Shown piece after piece: positions 54,375 through 64,000 of a stretch of DNA of 64,000 bases. Origin of the DNA: Trichaptum fuscoviolaceum. Taxonomy: Eukaryota; Basidiomycota; Agaricomycetes; Hymenochaetales; Trichaptaceae. The stretch spans positions 2,854,707 to 2,918,706 of the forward strand of contig CAJSYZ010000008.1 in the NCBI GenBank assembly GCA_910574455.1. The letters are read 5' to 3'. The notes beneath the pieces are model-generated. The model saw nothing but the letters and a program-made list of their open reading frames with translations, did not search any database and had not been told where the DNA came from. Each line of letters begins with the position of its first letter. Positions within the stretch are counted from its first letter, which is position 1. The position numbers and the translations under genes are program-made.

Positions 54375-55785
54375 TAGACTCGTAGCCAGTCGCAATTTAT
54401 CTTTGAGGTTGGGAGGTGGATAAATGAAGCGACTGGTAGTACTCAATCAGAGGGAGGCCAGTCACCTTATTGTGACCTATGGGTCACAGTGTGCCTGAGT
54501 AATAAGCTTAGTGGTGGCAGTTTTTCGCCGGGTTTCTTAAGTTGCCGGCAGCTTCCGAAGCCCGGACACATTCTTTGAACCGGACTTGCGGACATGGGAG
54601 GCTCTGGAACTTGTTCAAAGCCTGTGTCGACGCTCGGGTGCGGAGAGGCTGATATATCAAGCACATTGTAAGGTGCCGCGTTTGCTTTCGAAGGTGTCTC
54701 GAGTTATGACAATGCGCTCGAGCTGTTCGGAGTCGCGCAACGTCTTTTTTTAGTTGCGGATACACTCGTTTCGCATTAAGCTCACCTGGAGTTAAATGAG
54801 TGAATGTTATATTTTGATTACACCCCCCTAATGAGCTCTTCAGCGGTGTAGAATACTGCATAAATTAACTACGACATAAATACGATGCTGTGGTACGTTG
54901 TAGGAAAAGAGGCGCGTAGATGCGCGTCGCGCGACGGTCCTACAGTGGCGAAAGGCCAAAACCCGCCTCTGGGTGCAGGCCGGAATTTTGCGTGAAAACT
55001 CGCCATACTGAAATTTTTGTAATCAAAGTAAGAAAGATACGTCCATTTATGCAATAAAAAAATTTCCGGTCTATGTTTCAAATTTTTTTGAAGGATATGA
55101 TTTTTTTTTGTGAGATTTCAGCCTTTATTGGCCTTGGATTGGCTGGAAATATAATCGGGAGTGATTTCCGAGCCTTTCTGGAAAACTACTAATTAAGGTT
55201 AAACAGCTGAATGACCTTTGCCGGGTTACCGGAAAAAGATAAATTCCGATTAAAATTACTTGTACTGTCAATTTTTTTGCTTGAGGCCCATCGGATTGCG
55301 AAAAGACGTTGATTCCGCATGTTCCGAGCCCGTGGGAAATAGATAACAGAGCAGCAGCCCCAAAAATAAGCAAGATGTTTCAAATTCAGACATGGGATTT
55401 TTTTCGGAATCATTTTCGTGCAAAACTAATCTATAAGAATTGAAGATATACTGCATTAGAAGCTATTTACACAGTTTCAGGGTTATTGGTTAAGGTTTGT
55501 GTCCGTAGAAAGAAAAGTTTTGAGGGGGTTTCCGAGAGGCTGGTTTTAGCCTTTCGCCACTGTATGTATGACCGGCTGTGGCTTTTACACTCGATTTAGT
55601 TTACTCTCACGGGCTTCGGGAGAATCCCGAGTCTATTCCTCACATGGACATGCCTCTATATATGGACATGCCTCCTAATACGGATGGATCTCAGGTTACT
55701 GTACTACTTCCTGATTGAGTAAATCCAGTCGTTATATTTATCTCCCTACCAACCACCCGATAAATTCACGACTGGTTCGAGTCTA
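54375..55785. mobile_element. Mutator-like non-autonomous TIR element, copy 2 (1411 bp)
   Basis: The left end TAGACTCGTAGCCAGTCGCA and the reverse complement of the right end TAGACTCGAACCAGTCGTGA match and continue, with gaps, for about 80 bp to CTCAATCAG. Exact 9-bp target duplications flank it. The left half shares its body with the element at 7689-8419 (agttgcggatacactcgttt, ctgcataaattaactacgac). The extra length is explained mainly by a nested element at 54943-55562. No transposase frame is present, so it must be moved in trans if it still moves. Confidence 0.83.
54943..55562. mobile_element. Nested mariner-like element (620 bp) with TA duplication
   Basis: The left end CAGTGGCGAAAGGCCAAAAC and the reverse complement of the right end CAGTGGCGAAAGGCTAAAAC match apart from one base, and TA flanks both sides (54941-54942 and 55563-55564). 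A TA target and CAGT-type ends fit Tc1/mariner. No transposase frame. It interrupts the second Mutator-like element, so it inserted later. Confidence 0.75.
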
Positions 55786-55794
55786 CGCTTCATC
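55786..55794. repeat. Target site duplication, right copy
   Basis: Exact partner (cgcttcatc) of 54366-54374, abutting the right end of the element. Confidence 0.85.
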
Positions 55795-56154
55795 CGGCTG
55801 TCTTCAGATCGCTTGCAGAAGGAACATACCAAGTCATTGGAAACGGTTGTTTACCGATAAGCAATCTGCCAGCCCTAAATAAGGCCCCCAAAGTCCCTAC
55901 TGATGCGCACCCCCTCGGGTGGAGTCGGGTCGGGCAAAGAAGTTACCTAGTATTTTGGTAATACTTGCCGTATCTTACCTTAATCTGGATAATTCTATCC
56001 TAACAAATCCCCTTTTGCCGACTCGGAAGGATTTTCTCCCGGAGCTGACGGGGGTCCTCCACGAACTACTTTGACATATACCGTCCTCCTATTTGTTTCA
56101 CCAAGCCAGGTCGACGGTTCAGGCTTGCCAGTGACCGTCTTCGCCATCACCGTT

Positions 56155-57942
56155 ATGCTGCTTTCTGATCTACCGGCAGATATTCTAATTGCTTTATTCT
56201 GTCTCTCTGATTTAAAGGATCTCCTCAGAATCGAACAGGTTGATAACTTGCTACTTACCTTTGAGATAATCGAGATATCGAAGCTGACCTTCACGTAGAC
56301 ATGCCGCAGGCTCCAAGAACTAGCTTCAACCCAGCAAGTCTGGCTGACCCATCTTCGCCGACTAGACCAGAAACGTGCACCCAACTTACCTTATCATGTT
56401 GATGTGCATAGCCTTAAAACCGACGAGCTTCGAACTATGGTCATCAGGGCTGTCCAGGCGCATGAGAATTGGCGAAACGGTGCTTTCGGCAAAAATGCAC
56501 AAAACCGGAACATATATATCGCGTTAAACAACCCACCCGCCGCTGATTTGCACCCACCAGAATGGAATATGTATATCGATAACGACGGCTGTGCCCCCAA
56601 AATCACGTTATTTCCTGGAGGACAATATCTCTTAGTCCAATGGTCCCATGGCTTTGTTCAGCTTATTGACATTGAGGCGCGAAAGGCCATTTGGACGTAT
56701 CCTGACGTTCCGTCTTCCCGGACCGAACTATGGTCTCGCAACCATTTGTGCTATGATGTTGCTTTTCAAAATGACGGTTGCGCCAACGTTGCCTTGTCTT
56801 ATCGCAATACAGGCCCGGAAGATAGTTTCGAAGGCTCGAAGGAGTTGTAAGTTTCCACTCGTTCTCCACACTAACGATGACTTTCTTATGCGTTTGCGCA
56901 GAATGATCGAGGTGTTCTGCATTAGACTGAAGGATAAAGAAATAAGCAGACTATACTCAAGAGCAGAAAATGCTTGTTATCCGCGCAGTATATCTATTTC
57001 GATAGAAGGTGATTTGGTGTCTCTTCTTTGTAATGGAACCGAGTTTTCCCCCGACGAGTGCTCTCTACTCGTCATCATTGACGTTGTGAAAGATCAAACC
57101 GTATTTGCCAATATACCCGATATGATTCGCTACCTAATACTCCCTGTGAGTGTCTACCAGATGCATTTCTTGCTCTTCTTTCTGAACTTCCGTGCCTCTA
57201 GACTGGTCCAAGAATAAAGATCGTTCGGGGCCATCTTTTCCTCTCATGTGCCTCCCAACCCAGCCATTCGAAAGCACCGTTACTTAGAGTTCTGGATATC
57301 CGACATCTTCTTGCTGCAGTAAAAACGAGTCGACGGATATCTCTTACAGCATCGGTATTAATCAATGTTGACGAACTCGATTTCACGGACATATGCTTTG
57401 AGATTCCGGATGGATTCAGAACCGACGGAGAGGCCTCACTTCCTTCCCTATGCTCTTTCCACTGGAAGGAAGAGCGAGAGAGGTACGATCAGCTCACCTT
57501 CGAAATCCCTGTTATGAGCCGGTTATCCACTTGCCATGGGTACTTCATCAATCGATATACCTTCACGCCTCGCAAATCAGCTAGTGAACCGCCAACACTG
57601 AGCCTCATTTCGAGCACCAAAGTATTGTCCTCCCCTGACCCCACCTACATCGAGCAATATTCAACACATGTCAATTCAAGCTCATTATCGGGATGCTCTA
57701 TCATGCTGTACAAAGCGTACAACACGGAAAATACAAGGATAGATTGGCATGTTCTGAACACCATAGATGAAAGCATCGCAGATGCCAATTGTCCTCCGGG
57801 TCAACTATCATCATCGATTCGAAGTGTACCCAGCGGGATGTCTTTGTCTCATTATCACAAGTGCAAGATGGATCACCTGAGCGGAGCAATTATCTACACA
57901 TGTGCGGGTGAGCGATGGATCAAAATCGCTTACCCTGCATAA
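56155..57942 (+). CDS. F-box protein
   Basis: The start at 56155 gives MLLSDLPADILIALFCLSDL and then KDLLRIEQ, where a 60-nt intron splits the F-box from CRRLQELASTQQVWLTHLRR. The rest is a long C-terminal region without repeats I can name: WNMYIDNDGCAPKITLFPGG, GFVQLIDIEARKAIWTYPDV, EVFCIRLKDKEISRLYSRAE, LDIRHLLAAVKTSRRISLTA and ending CAGERWIKIAYPA. The order of strands (PGGQYLLVQW, GFVQLIDIE, IEGDLVSLL) hints at a degenerate beta-propeller. Four exons join in frame with canonical sites. About 530 residues. The F-box suggests SCF-dependent substrate recognition, but the substrate is unknown. Unlike the F-box gene at 49.8 kb, its frame is intact. Confidence 0.8.
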
Positions 57943-58985
57943 TCTCGGTCTGTACAACAAACCATATCCTCCATGCCCATCCTAACTGATTATGACGTTA
58001 GTTCACTGACAGGAGGATCACAATGTCGACACAGCTTTCGAGTCCGAGAATAAATCCATGGGATTGTGTATGCGCTGTGCACACTGTTGTCCGCAAGATA
58101 ATGAATCTAGCCGAATCGAATCATTGCATCAAACCGTTTCAGAAATCCGGAACCGACTGTCCCCCCACCTCCTTCGTATCACGGTCCCATTTTCCCCAGT
58201 TGATCCTCCAGAGGGCACTGCAATTGAAAGTCAACGCGCTGAACACGGGGCGCTGCACTGCGGTCATTAAACATTCTGGAATTGACTTACTAGCACTCCT
58301 CTCTACGTGAGCATGAGTCGAGAAGACTGTCCGACGGCTTTTCCAGTTGGTCTCTATGGCACTTTATTACGAAAATATGGACCAAGCATCAGAATGATTT
58401 TCTGTAGGCTGGCTATGGGCTTCAAGGCCACGTGCTGATGGCAGCAATCTGACTTCGGAGATAAGGAGGCGATTGACGAATGCCTCAGTCCTGTAGCCTG
58501 ACGGAAATTTCAAAAGACATACATTTTTTCCAATCCGTCGAAGAGGGTAGCCCTTTAACACACAGAACAAGGGATCAAATAACGTTCACCACCCTTCGAA
58601 AGGCCAGATGAATTACGCGTTTCGATGCTATTTCCCAAAAATCAAATCAGCGGAATTGGTCGAGTGCTCTTACCGCGACTTTCGGGCTGTGCCCCTCGTA
58701 ACACTTTTCTTCAGGTCGATTGACGGAACAACAGGTCGCTTCCCATCGTATGCGTGCAATACCGAGCTATTACGTCCGGAAAAGCTTTTGTACAGTTCTT
58801 TAATGACTGTCATCGCAGCATCGCGGTGACTCTACAGTATACTATGTAGCTACTGTGATTCGGCGCCGCTGCAAAAGCCACATGCCTCTGATCCTTCGTT
58901 CTTGCCCTGACTTCTTGTTAGCTGTGGTGCTTCATTTCAACAGTGTCTCCGAATAGCTCTCCAGAAGTCCAAGTCGCTATAGTCT
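57943..58985. other. Intergenic
   Basis: Short open stretches (for example 58023-58310 plus, 58367-58570 minus) have no motif or splice structure. Nothing is supported. Confidence 0.4.
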
Positions 58986-59027
58986 ATGCGGACTTATTTC
59001 TTCGGTGTATCTGGCCTGTGTATAAAA
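58983..59027 (+). promoter_or_regulatory. Core promoter of secreted-protein gene 4
   Basis: The box GTCTATGCGGACTTA (58982-58996) lies about 24 bp upstream of TATAAAA (59021-59027), 82 bp before the start codon. Confidence 0.62.
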
Positions 59028-59102
59028 GCAGACAGTATTTGGGCAGAACTCGATCAGCAAGACTATCGCAGCCTCACTCAATTCCCCAATCAACTCTTCA
59101 CG

Positions 59103-59655
59103 ATGCGCTTCACTAACGTCTTCTCAGTCATTGCGGCCTACAGCCTCTTCGCTACTGTTAGCGCTGCTACAGTTCACGATGACCTATCAGGTGAGCTCGG
59201 TAATGCCGCTGTTCATCCAGGTCTAACACCTCGCATCGACTTTCCAGTCTCTATCTCCCGCCTCGAAGGCCTGAAGGCTGAGCTCGATGGATTAGTCCAC
59301 GTCAGGGCCGTGAACGCGGAGCCCGCTACAGTCGTGTAGGTATCTACCACACTTCGCCGAGTGATTACTGATCGAGGGCAATAGCAACGATGTCACGACA
59401 ATAGTCAACGACGGGGCAACATTGGGAAACCATATCGCGCAGCTCATCAAAGACCTGCAGTCAAACCCAGCTGCGGCTACTCAGCCCAACGCAGCCCAAA
59501 TACTGTGGGCCTTCTACCCTTAAGCCCTTAGAAGCAATTGACATCCTGACCGCCATATTCTCCAATTCTCCAGGGTTGACGCTACGAAGGTCGCACAAGA
59601 CATCACCGGACTTGTGAATGACATTGCCACGCTTGCTAAGGATGCGAAGTCTTAA
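59103..59655 (+). CDS. Small secreted protein, paralogous family member 4
   Basis: Signal peptide MRFTNVFSVIAAYSLFATVS, then AATVHDDLSG and an intron with a GTGAGC donor. Exon 2 is SISRLEGLKAELDGLVHVRA with VNAEPATVV; exon 3 is NDVTTIVNDGATLGNHIAQL and IKDLQSNPAAATQPNAAQI; the last exon is VDATKVAQDITGLVNDIATL, AKDAKS, stop at 59653-59655. It is nearly the same as the member at 52342 and differs mainly at a few charged positions. Function is unknown. Secretion is inferred from the signal peptide. Confidence 0.8.
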
Positions 59656-60078
59656 AGGTTGCCAGCCTCCCTGAGCTAGCGGAGCGGTAAGTGTTCTCCG
59701 CAATGTCCTCAACCGATTTATTCCCCTCGCTGATAGAATTAAAGGTTGACGGGTGTGGTGTGGTGAACATTTTATATATAATGAACTTTTGTCTGTCGTG
59801 TAAGCAGCTGTAGATGGACATTGTGCTTCATTCCATTGTTCAGAGACTGTAATCAAACTAATGGTGACGAGCAAGACATCTCAGAAAGCAGCTGACCTGG
59901 TCGCGAGGCTACTTTACTTTGTGACGGAGTTCGGATTCCTTCCTATACATTAATTTCAGGACCGGAACAAGCATGAAGAGAGTTTCACGCAAGACTAGCG
60001 ACTGGTTCAAGATTGATTGGGGTTTGAAGCACAATGTATTCAAGCATCGCATATAGATCGACACAAAGCCTGGCAAGT
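59656..60078. other. Intergenic, convergent 3' ends
   Basis: Between the stop of secreted-protein gene 4 and the stop of the dehydrogenase. No feature seen. Confidence 0.4.
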
Positions 60079-61438
60079 TCACAGTAGTCCCCAGCCCTCC
60101 ACCAACGACAATGTCGTATCCCTCAGCTCCTCCGCGAGCTCCTTGTCATCACCGGCCTTCGGTGTCTTTCCGATTTTCGCAACAGGTACGAGGTACGCAC
60201 CTTTATACTCCTCTGCATCGGTTCGGATATGTTCGCCCGCTGCCGCAATCGTGAGCGATGCTGCGGCATATATTGTTGTTTTGAAGAAGAGCCGAGCGAG
60301 GAAAATGGCGATTGATGACAACGGCCAGGGAAGTTTGCTGAATTCTGGGATTGTATTCTCTGTGCAGGATATAAGTCAGGTTTTATGGTAAAGGCGATAG
60401 TCGGCTTACCAGTGTAAATAGCACCGGGATGGACGGTGCTCACGATGATATTCGAACCGTCTGTTTCCAATGTGTGCTGTAGCTCCCTGGACCAGAGCAA
60501 GATCACAAGTTTCGAGAATCCTTAGGACAAAACGAGGTGAGTATACAGCACTAGCTTTTGAAGAGGTCTATATTCATACCGTATCTTTTGAAGGCGGCAA
60601 AAAACTGGCCGTTGTACTCCACATTGAAGTCTTCTTTCGTCTTGAAGTGCACCTCCTGTGTGGCGAGGCCCATTGCGCCCGAACCCACCTGGTGCGTTTG
60701 ATCGTGTTAGATATGATGGATATACGTACTGTGTCCGCTTGCGCTTACGTTGACGATCCGCACATCAGACTTGAATTCAGTTTCTGTCCTCTTCATCAAT
60801 GGAAGAAGCGTTTCCGTAAACACAAAGGGAGAGAAATAGCTGAGTCACAAGTCAGTAGCGTTTACTGTACTTGGAGGGCGAGAAACTACTTACTTTGTAA
60901 GCATGACTGGTTGTATACCCTCGAAGCCGAGCTCATAATCCTTGAGAAATCTGAACAATAGTAATGTTTCACGGGCTTGAAAGCGACTCGGAAGCAGTCC
61001 ACTCACAGTGCTGCATTGTTGACTTTTGACGCGTCATGATCAGTTGTCAGCCTACATTACAGGCTTAAGTACGCACTTAGAATATCAAGGCGGTCCTCCT
61101 TCTTCAAGAACGCTTCAGCAGACTTCTTCGCTTCTCTCGGATCTGCAAGGTCCAGCTGAAGGAACGCAGCCTGGCCATTTCCCGGGCCCAAACCCTCCTC
61201 CTCTAGATGTGTCATGCATGCCTTCGCCTTCTCCTCGTTCCGTGCTGCAAAGTAGACCTTCGCGCCTTTTCGAAGCAGTACCGCTGCCGTGGAGAGACCA
61301 ATTCCGGCCCTGAGAACAGGTAGAACGTTGAGGCCGGCTTCTAAGAACAAAGCTATGTACGCACGACGATCCAGTGACGATCACAACCTTCCCCGTCAAG
61401 TCCGGTAGATCCTTCGCCGGGTCGAAAACAGGCACCAT
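60079..61438 (-). CDS. Short-chain dehydrogenase/reductase (SDR)
   Basis: An NAD(P)-dependent oxidoreductase resembling retinol-dehydrogenase/WW-domain-oxidoreductase-like fungal SDRs. The start at 61438 gives VPVFDPAKDLPDLTGKVVIV, and the cofactor motif TGSSAGIG is completed across a 60-nt intron, then LSTAAVLLRKGAKVYFAARN and LQLDLADPREAKKSAEAFLK. The active-site YGFSK (YxxxK) is made by splicing AFKRYG to FSKLVILLWSRELQ, then IIVSTVHPGAIYTG. The C-terminal part SIAIFLARLFFKTTIYAAAS and GEHIRTDAEEYKGAYLVPVA matches the family, with a stop at 60079. About 320 residues in six or seven exons. All catalytic motifs are present. Substrate unknown. Confidence 0.85.
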
Positions 61439-62238
61439 CTCGTTAGAAAGAGGGAGAAAGGCGAAGGGCGTGTAAGCCAGAACACTGCTGTGCGTCAGCA
61501 ATAAATACTATCATGATTATGAGGCTGATAAAGTTGGCTTTGGCCCCATTTCCGACTCGTCGGGGAGTCCAGTTGGTAAGTAAGAACTTGAACTTCCGGC
61601 CGAGCGAGTGACGCGTCTTCCTCTCTCTCTGGCTCCCGATCTCCCACGAGTCACGACAACAACTCTCACTTGTTCTGTGATCGTTTCTCATTCTTTGTCG
61701 TGAGCATCGTCTGAAAGTACGCATTGCCAGTGAGCAATTCGCTTCTGGGATGAAATCATTCGGGGTCTCAATTAATCGGTACTGCCTGCACAAGTCAGAG
61801 GCTGGGGGCGAACATGAAAAATAACCCCGAGTCGGTGTTTATCGTATAGATCGCAAGAGAGACGTCGTACGAGCTCATGTCACAAAAGGTATAGAATACC
61901 GAATAAATATTTTAGCGGAACTACCGTGTTTCACCTGCCTCCTAGCCAAAGCTAACGTTGCGATATTCATAGGACTATTCACGTTTGCTCAATGCCATCA
62001 CTGTTTTTCATCGACGATACTAGGTTTATGTATCTATCAGCCTATCATTCAAATGGTGCTTGGACCAGGACTTCAAATATCCCCAAGAAGACCCCTGCCT
62101 CGTGCTGAAGATACGTTACGCGAATAAACTCGGATCCACACATTTCCAAATCTCTGCGCAGACTTCCAAGAGACTCTCGCCTTATATTTCTGTTCCGCAC
62201 AACTGTCAGTGGCTAATGTTTCACTAAACAATCTGGAG
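61439..62238. other. Intergenic
   Basis: Promoter side of the dehydrogenase and upstream of secreted-protein gene 5. No supported gene or repeat. Confidence 0.4.
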
Positions 62239-62239
62239 G

Positions 62240-62287
62240 CCCTGTGCGGACTTAAATGACAATCCGGTAACACTCACAAAGTATAAG
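62240..62287 (+). promoter_or_regulatory. Core promoter of secreted-protein gene 5
   Basis: The box GCCCTGTGCGGACTTA (62239-62254) lies about 27 bp upstream of TATAAG (62282-62287), 102 bp before the start codon. Confidence 0.58.
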
Positions 62288-62383
62288 AGCACAGGCCAAA
62301 TATCGGAGGGATTAAGCAGAGACATCACAGCCTGCAACAGCTCTCTACTCCACAGTACTCTACTTCGACACAATCTAAACATC

Positions 62384-62966
62384 ATGTTCATCACCAAAGC
62401 TTTCTCCGTCATCTTGGTATACGCCCTCTTCGCTACAGCAAACGGTGCTGGCGTCCACGACGATCTCTCAGGTATGTATGCCGTTGATTAAACCAGCCCG
62501 CGAAGTCTCACCTGTAGTTGTCTCAGGCGCTCTGGCTCGTCTTGAGGTTATCAAAGCTAATATAGCTAAAGCCGAGCATGCGAGGGATGTGACTACCCCC
62601 GCAGCGATGTCTGATGCCGTCACGTATGCAGCATATCTGTTGAAATCAAATAAAACTTACCAACAAACACACTTTCATAGCTCCGATATTTCTAGTATTG
62701 TAGATCTTTCGACAGAACTGGCAAGCGCCATCGTTGCGCTCGTCACTGACTTGGGTCCGGATCCGCTAGATAAGCGCAGCACGGACAATATCAGGTTCGT
62801 CGATTCAAGCTCTTTCGATATCATGAACTAACCAGTATCTAGGTCTGACGCGCTCACTCTTTCCGCTGAAATGAAATTAATTATCAGCGACATTGCGAAG
62901 CTTGCAGCCGACGCCGGCGTTCCCGACGATACTCCTGCTCCAAAGATCCCGGGCTTTCCTTTCTAG
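62384..62966 (+). CDS. Small secreted protein, paralogous family member 5 (divergent)
   Basis: Signal peptide MFITKAFSVILVYALFATAN, then GAGVHDDLSG with the first intron at the family position. Exon 2 is ALARLEVIKANIAKAEHARD with a short TTPAAMSDAV segment; exon 3 is SSIVDLSTELASAIVALVTD, which replaces the DGTT core of the other members; the last exon is LSAEMKLIISDIAKLAADAG followed by VPDDTPAPKIPGFPF and a stop at 62964-62966. The signal peptide, intron positions, promoter box and proline-ended tail tie it to the family, but the core is diverged. Function unknown. Confidence 0.7.
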
Positions 62967-63781
62967 AGAATCAACTGCGGGAATGGCACCCCATGAACAT
63001 AGGACGCAAGAAGGACCTTGTTACAGAAAGTTACCTGCTCTGAATATTTGATGATAGTATAATAAGCAGAGTAAAGATGATGAACATAAGAGGGGACAGA
63101 AAGTGATGATGATATATTAAATAGGATTACAGATAAACGCTGGACAATAGACATTAAACTGAGAAATACTTTCTTTTCGTTTGGATACATATTGAACATC
63201 AAGAGGGGTAATTATAGGTGACGTTTTCCTCTTCGTTTCCCGAGGTATCGGTCTCCAAGTAATTTCTGTGAGGCCGAAAAGGCGTTTTGAGAGAAAAGGG
63301 ACACTGAACCAGCAGTACAATCTGTCAGCCTCATAGCCCAAGATACGTGCTTGATGAGATTTTCAATTGAGTAATCCTGTAAAACTATTTGAATTGGATT
63401 TTCTCCGTTTTATCCTCCGCCCAGGTGCTGGTGAACGGGAAGGGCGGACAACAGTGCCTAGCTTAGGGAAGCGTGAGCCTCGCAGGCGCAAAGGGTGTTG
63501 TCACATGGTTGTTGGTTAGTATTGCATTTCGACGAGGATGGAGTTGAAGAATATCATAGACGGGACAGCACTGAGCCAGCAGTGCCGTACTGTAATGGGC
63601 TAGCCATGTCGTCAAGGAGGATGTTCCATTACTCGGCTAATGAGATTTTTATTTTTATTTTGTTGCCCAGTCATGTCGAGCTTCGTTTCGGGTATGTATT
63701 TTGAACCAAGGGCACCTGCAATAGAGTTATCGTCGAAGAGAAACAGACTGAGAAAAGAAGAATGGTGAGAAAAGATGTTGC
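62967..63781. other. Intergenic with weak direct repeats
   Basis: Near 63300 and 63567 the phrases actgaaccagcagtac and actgagccagcagtgc recur, followed in both cases by gatgagatttt or aatgagattttt. This may be an old local duplication. No gene is supported. Confidence 0.35.
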
Positions 63782-64000
63782 CTAGAGTAGATAAATAGCA
63801 CGCCGAGCGATGGCTTTGTTATTCTGAGCCTCCTCGAGCGAAACAAGGCCGTAGACGCTGGGCCAGGACTGTTCGCTTTGGAACGACTTCAAGTCAAGGG
63901 CCTCAGGTGATTGGGTGAGGTTCAGCGAACGAAGCGCAACCGTCCTGCTGTTCTGCGCTTCCTCGAGTGAAATGTAAGGGGTGGCTTGAGAGTAGTCATA
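63782..64000 (-). CDS. C-terminal end of a gene with SLEEAQN repeats (partial)
   Basis: Reading the minus strand in from the right edge, the frame gives YDYSQATPYISLEEAQNSRT, VALRSLNLTQSPEALDLKSF, SEQSWPSVYGLVSLEEAQNN and KAIARRAIYLL, stopping at 63782-63784. Two units built on SLEEAQN followed by a basic helix are visible, about 46 residues apart. I do not recognise the family. The start and most of the protein lie outside the window. Confidence 0.5.
   Translation of the reverse strand, partial: YDYSQATPYISLEEAQNSRTVALRSLNLTQSPEALDLKSFQSEQSWPSVYGLVSLEEAQNNKAIARRAIYLL

Noticed and set aside
58023..58310. Plus-strand frame after the F-box gene
   Set aside because: It starts with ATG but shows no family resemblance, has an equally open competing frame beside it, and carries no introns in an intron-rich genome.
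1..64000. CRISPR arrays, rRNA, or clear tRNA genes
   Set aside because: No regularly spaced repeats with unique spacers and no rRNA sequence were seen, as expected for fungal nuclear DNA. I noticed no convincing tRNA cloverleaf, but I did not run a scan, so one could be missed.

Overview
The window reads as nuclear DNA of a filamentous basidiomycete, most likely an agaricomycete. The genes are intron-dense (50-80 nt GT-AG introns, some GC-AG). Recognisable families include class-typical P450s, a BQT4-like APSES protein, a WLM/WSS1 protease, eukaryotic 6-phosphofructokinase, F-box proteins and a chromodomain Ty3/gypsy retrotransposon. The species cannot be named from the sequence alone. Gene boundaries were worked out by hand from reading frames and splice sites.

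Layout. 1-6.9 kb: the 3' part of an MDR-type NADP oxidoreductase, then two tandem paralogous P450 genes. 7.7-8.4 kb: a 731-bp terminal-inverted-repeat element with a perfect 9-bp target duplication (Mutator-like). 8.6-25.5 kb: a gene-fragment graveyard with decayed, intron-bearing pieces of exportin CSE1, an NDFIP/BSD2 protein, a PPR protein, coatomer beta-prime and a protein kinase. These are separated by short repeats, and the PPR fragment is split by a young chromovirus (14607-20945, two 575-bp LTRs, TSD GTTGC). 25.7-28.0 kb: two members of a small-secreted-protein family. 29.3-30.2 kb: an unrecognised gene. 30.9-39.7 kb: three tandem metacaspase-like genes. 40.9-42.4 kb: a BQT4-like nuclear-envelope protein. 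42.9-43.9 kb: a broken PA-domain gene. 44.1-49.6 kb: WSS1 and PFK, divergent from a 250-bp shared promoter. 49.8-51.1 kb: an interrupted F-box gene. 52.3-63.0 kb: three more secreted-protein paralogues, a second Mutator-like element (54375-55785) carrying a nested mariner-like element, another F-box gene and a short-chain dehydrogenase. The right edge cuts a gene with SLEEAQN repeats.

What stands out. (1) The metacaspase triplet: each gene keeps the His (YSGHG) and Cys (DMCHSG) motifs but has roughly 200-330 mostly low-complexity residues between the p20-like and p10-like parts. That spacing resembles type II rather than the usual fungal type I metacaspases, and short motifs inside the insert are conserved among the three. 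(2) The five secreted-protein paralogues, on both strands and up to 36 kb apart, all carry a 15-bp box (consensus GTCTRTGCGGACTTA) about 28-36 bp upstream of a TATA box, which suggests co-regulation. (3) The gene-fragment zone looks like the product of repeated capture or duplication by mobile DNA. Housekeeping genes (PFK, WSS1, BQT4-like) lie as an island between these variable regions.
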